Shown here: in pieces, positions 63,790 to 64,000 of the stretch
Position numbering within the stretch: position 1 is the first letter of the stretch
How the letters are laid out: every line of letters begins with the position of its first letter
Origin: CAYSRJ01 sp964521865
GTDB taxonomy: Bacteria; Spirochaetota; B62-G9; DRHN01
Length of the DNA stretch: 64,000 nt
Reading direction: 5' to 3'
Assembly: GCA_964521865.1 (NCBI GenBank)
Contig: CAZFTJ010000006.1
Location: forward strand, 128,509-192,508
The notes under the pieces: model-generated
Told to the model about the DNA's origin: nothing
The model's input: only the letters and a program-made list of their open reading frames with translations
The model's database searches: none
Program-made: the position numbers and the translations under genes

Positions 63790-63903
63790 ATGTATAATAA
63801 AAGACAAGTTGACTTTTACATCCGTATTTCCATATCACCACAAGCAAAGGTAGAGGAAGGGTCACTAAAAAATCAGAAACAGATGTTACAGGCAGAGTTT
63901 TAG
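63790..63903 (+). pseudogene. Large serine recombinase, catalytic-domain fragment
   Basis: ATG at 63790 opens VDFYIRISISPQAKVEEGSL, then KNQKQMLQAEF. This is the start of a resolvase-type catalytic domain (YxRxS with the nucleophilic Ser, then the EGxSLxxQ signature). It stops at TAG (63901) after 37 residues; the following bases to 64000 contain more stops and no clear continuation. It may complement the zinc-ribbon fragment at 50390. Confidence 0.65.
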
Positions 63904-64000
63904 CGAAGGAACGCGTACCAAAATGATTGGGGCACTTTTGTTAAGCTCATCTTCTACAGTTGAGGGCAATAGCAACAGGCTCTTGTATTAATATATAAGG

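Overview
The window is an AT-rich bacterial accessory region packed with catabolic and uptake genes, probably from a spirochaete. Several solute-binding proteins begin with signal peptides ending in an AGGGKEK-like lysine/glutamate-rich linker, as in Treponema/Spirochaeta-type proteins. That assignment is an inference: no rRNA, ribosomal or other marker gene is present. The dominant theme is import plus demethylation or deamination of small organic compounds. There are five ABC importers (three of sugar type, two of taurine/nitrate type), three trimethylamine-methyltransferase (MttB) family proteins, two B12-binding corrinoid proteins, two URO-D/MtaA-like proteins, several PLP aminotransferases and three LacI-type regulators. 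No MttB-family gene has an in-frame amber codon, so they are the non-pyrrolysine type.

Layout. 1-9.2 kb: a class III aminotransferase (cut by the window edge), eroded M81-peptidase, permease and aminotransferase pseudogenes, an XRE-cupin regulator, a 100-N assembly gap inside a 120-bp repeat, then an intact sugar-type importer and a second aminotransferase. 9.2-12.2 kb: a gene graveyard (aat remnant, VOC protein, HNH fragment, integrase fragment, half tRNA-Arg). 12.2-20.7 kb (cluster A): LacI regulator, taurine-type importer, amidohydrolase, corrinoid protein, MttB homologue and a creatinase-like M24 protein. 20.7-22.5 kb: a complete IS630-family element next to an ISNCY-like transposase fragment. 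23-38.7 kb (cluster C): LacI regulator, DegT aminotransferase, corrinoid protein, MttB homologue, sugar-type importer, MtaA-like protein, sugar epimerase, fucose-isomerase-like protein, dehydrogenase and URO-D-like protein. 39.1 kb: a second half tRNA-Arg with the same flank. 39.4-49.5 kb (cluster D): AraC regulator, class III aminotransferase, Gfo/Idh/MocA dehydrogenase, sugar-type importer with an MttB homologue embedded, and a glycosidase-like barrel protein. 49.7-51 kb: IS256 and serine-recombinase debris. 51.2-60.5 kb (cluster B): the same plan as cluster A without the methyltransferase. 60.9-64 kb: two IS110-family elements, one decayed and one nearly intact with a structured upstream region that could encode a bridge RNA, then another serine-recombinase fragment.

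How it may work together (inference): N- or O-methylated substrates are imported. An MttB or URO-D protein moves the methyl group to a corrinoid protein. The remaining amine, sugar or cyclitol is processed by aminotransferases, dehydrogenases, isomerases and hydrolases. The three sugar-type importers lack an ATPase gene and must borrow one. All five intact binding-protein genes are followed by a hairpin, and four are preceded by a near-perfect but orphan Shine-Dalgarno sequence 58-102 bases upstream of the start, a layout that suggests shared control of mRNA stability.
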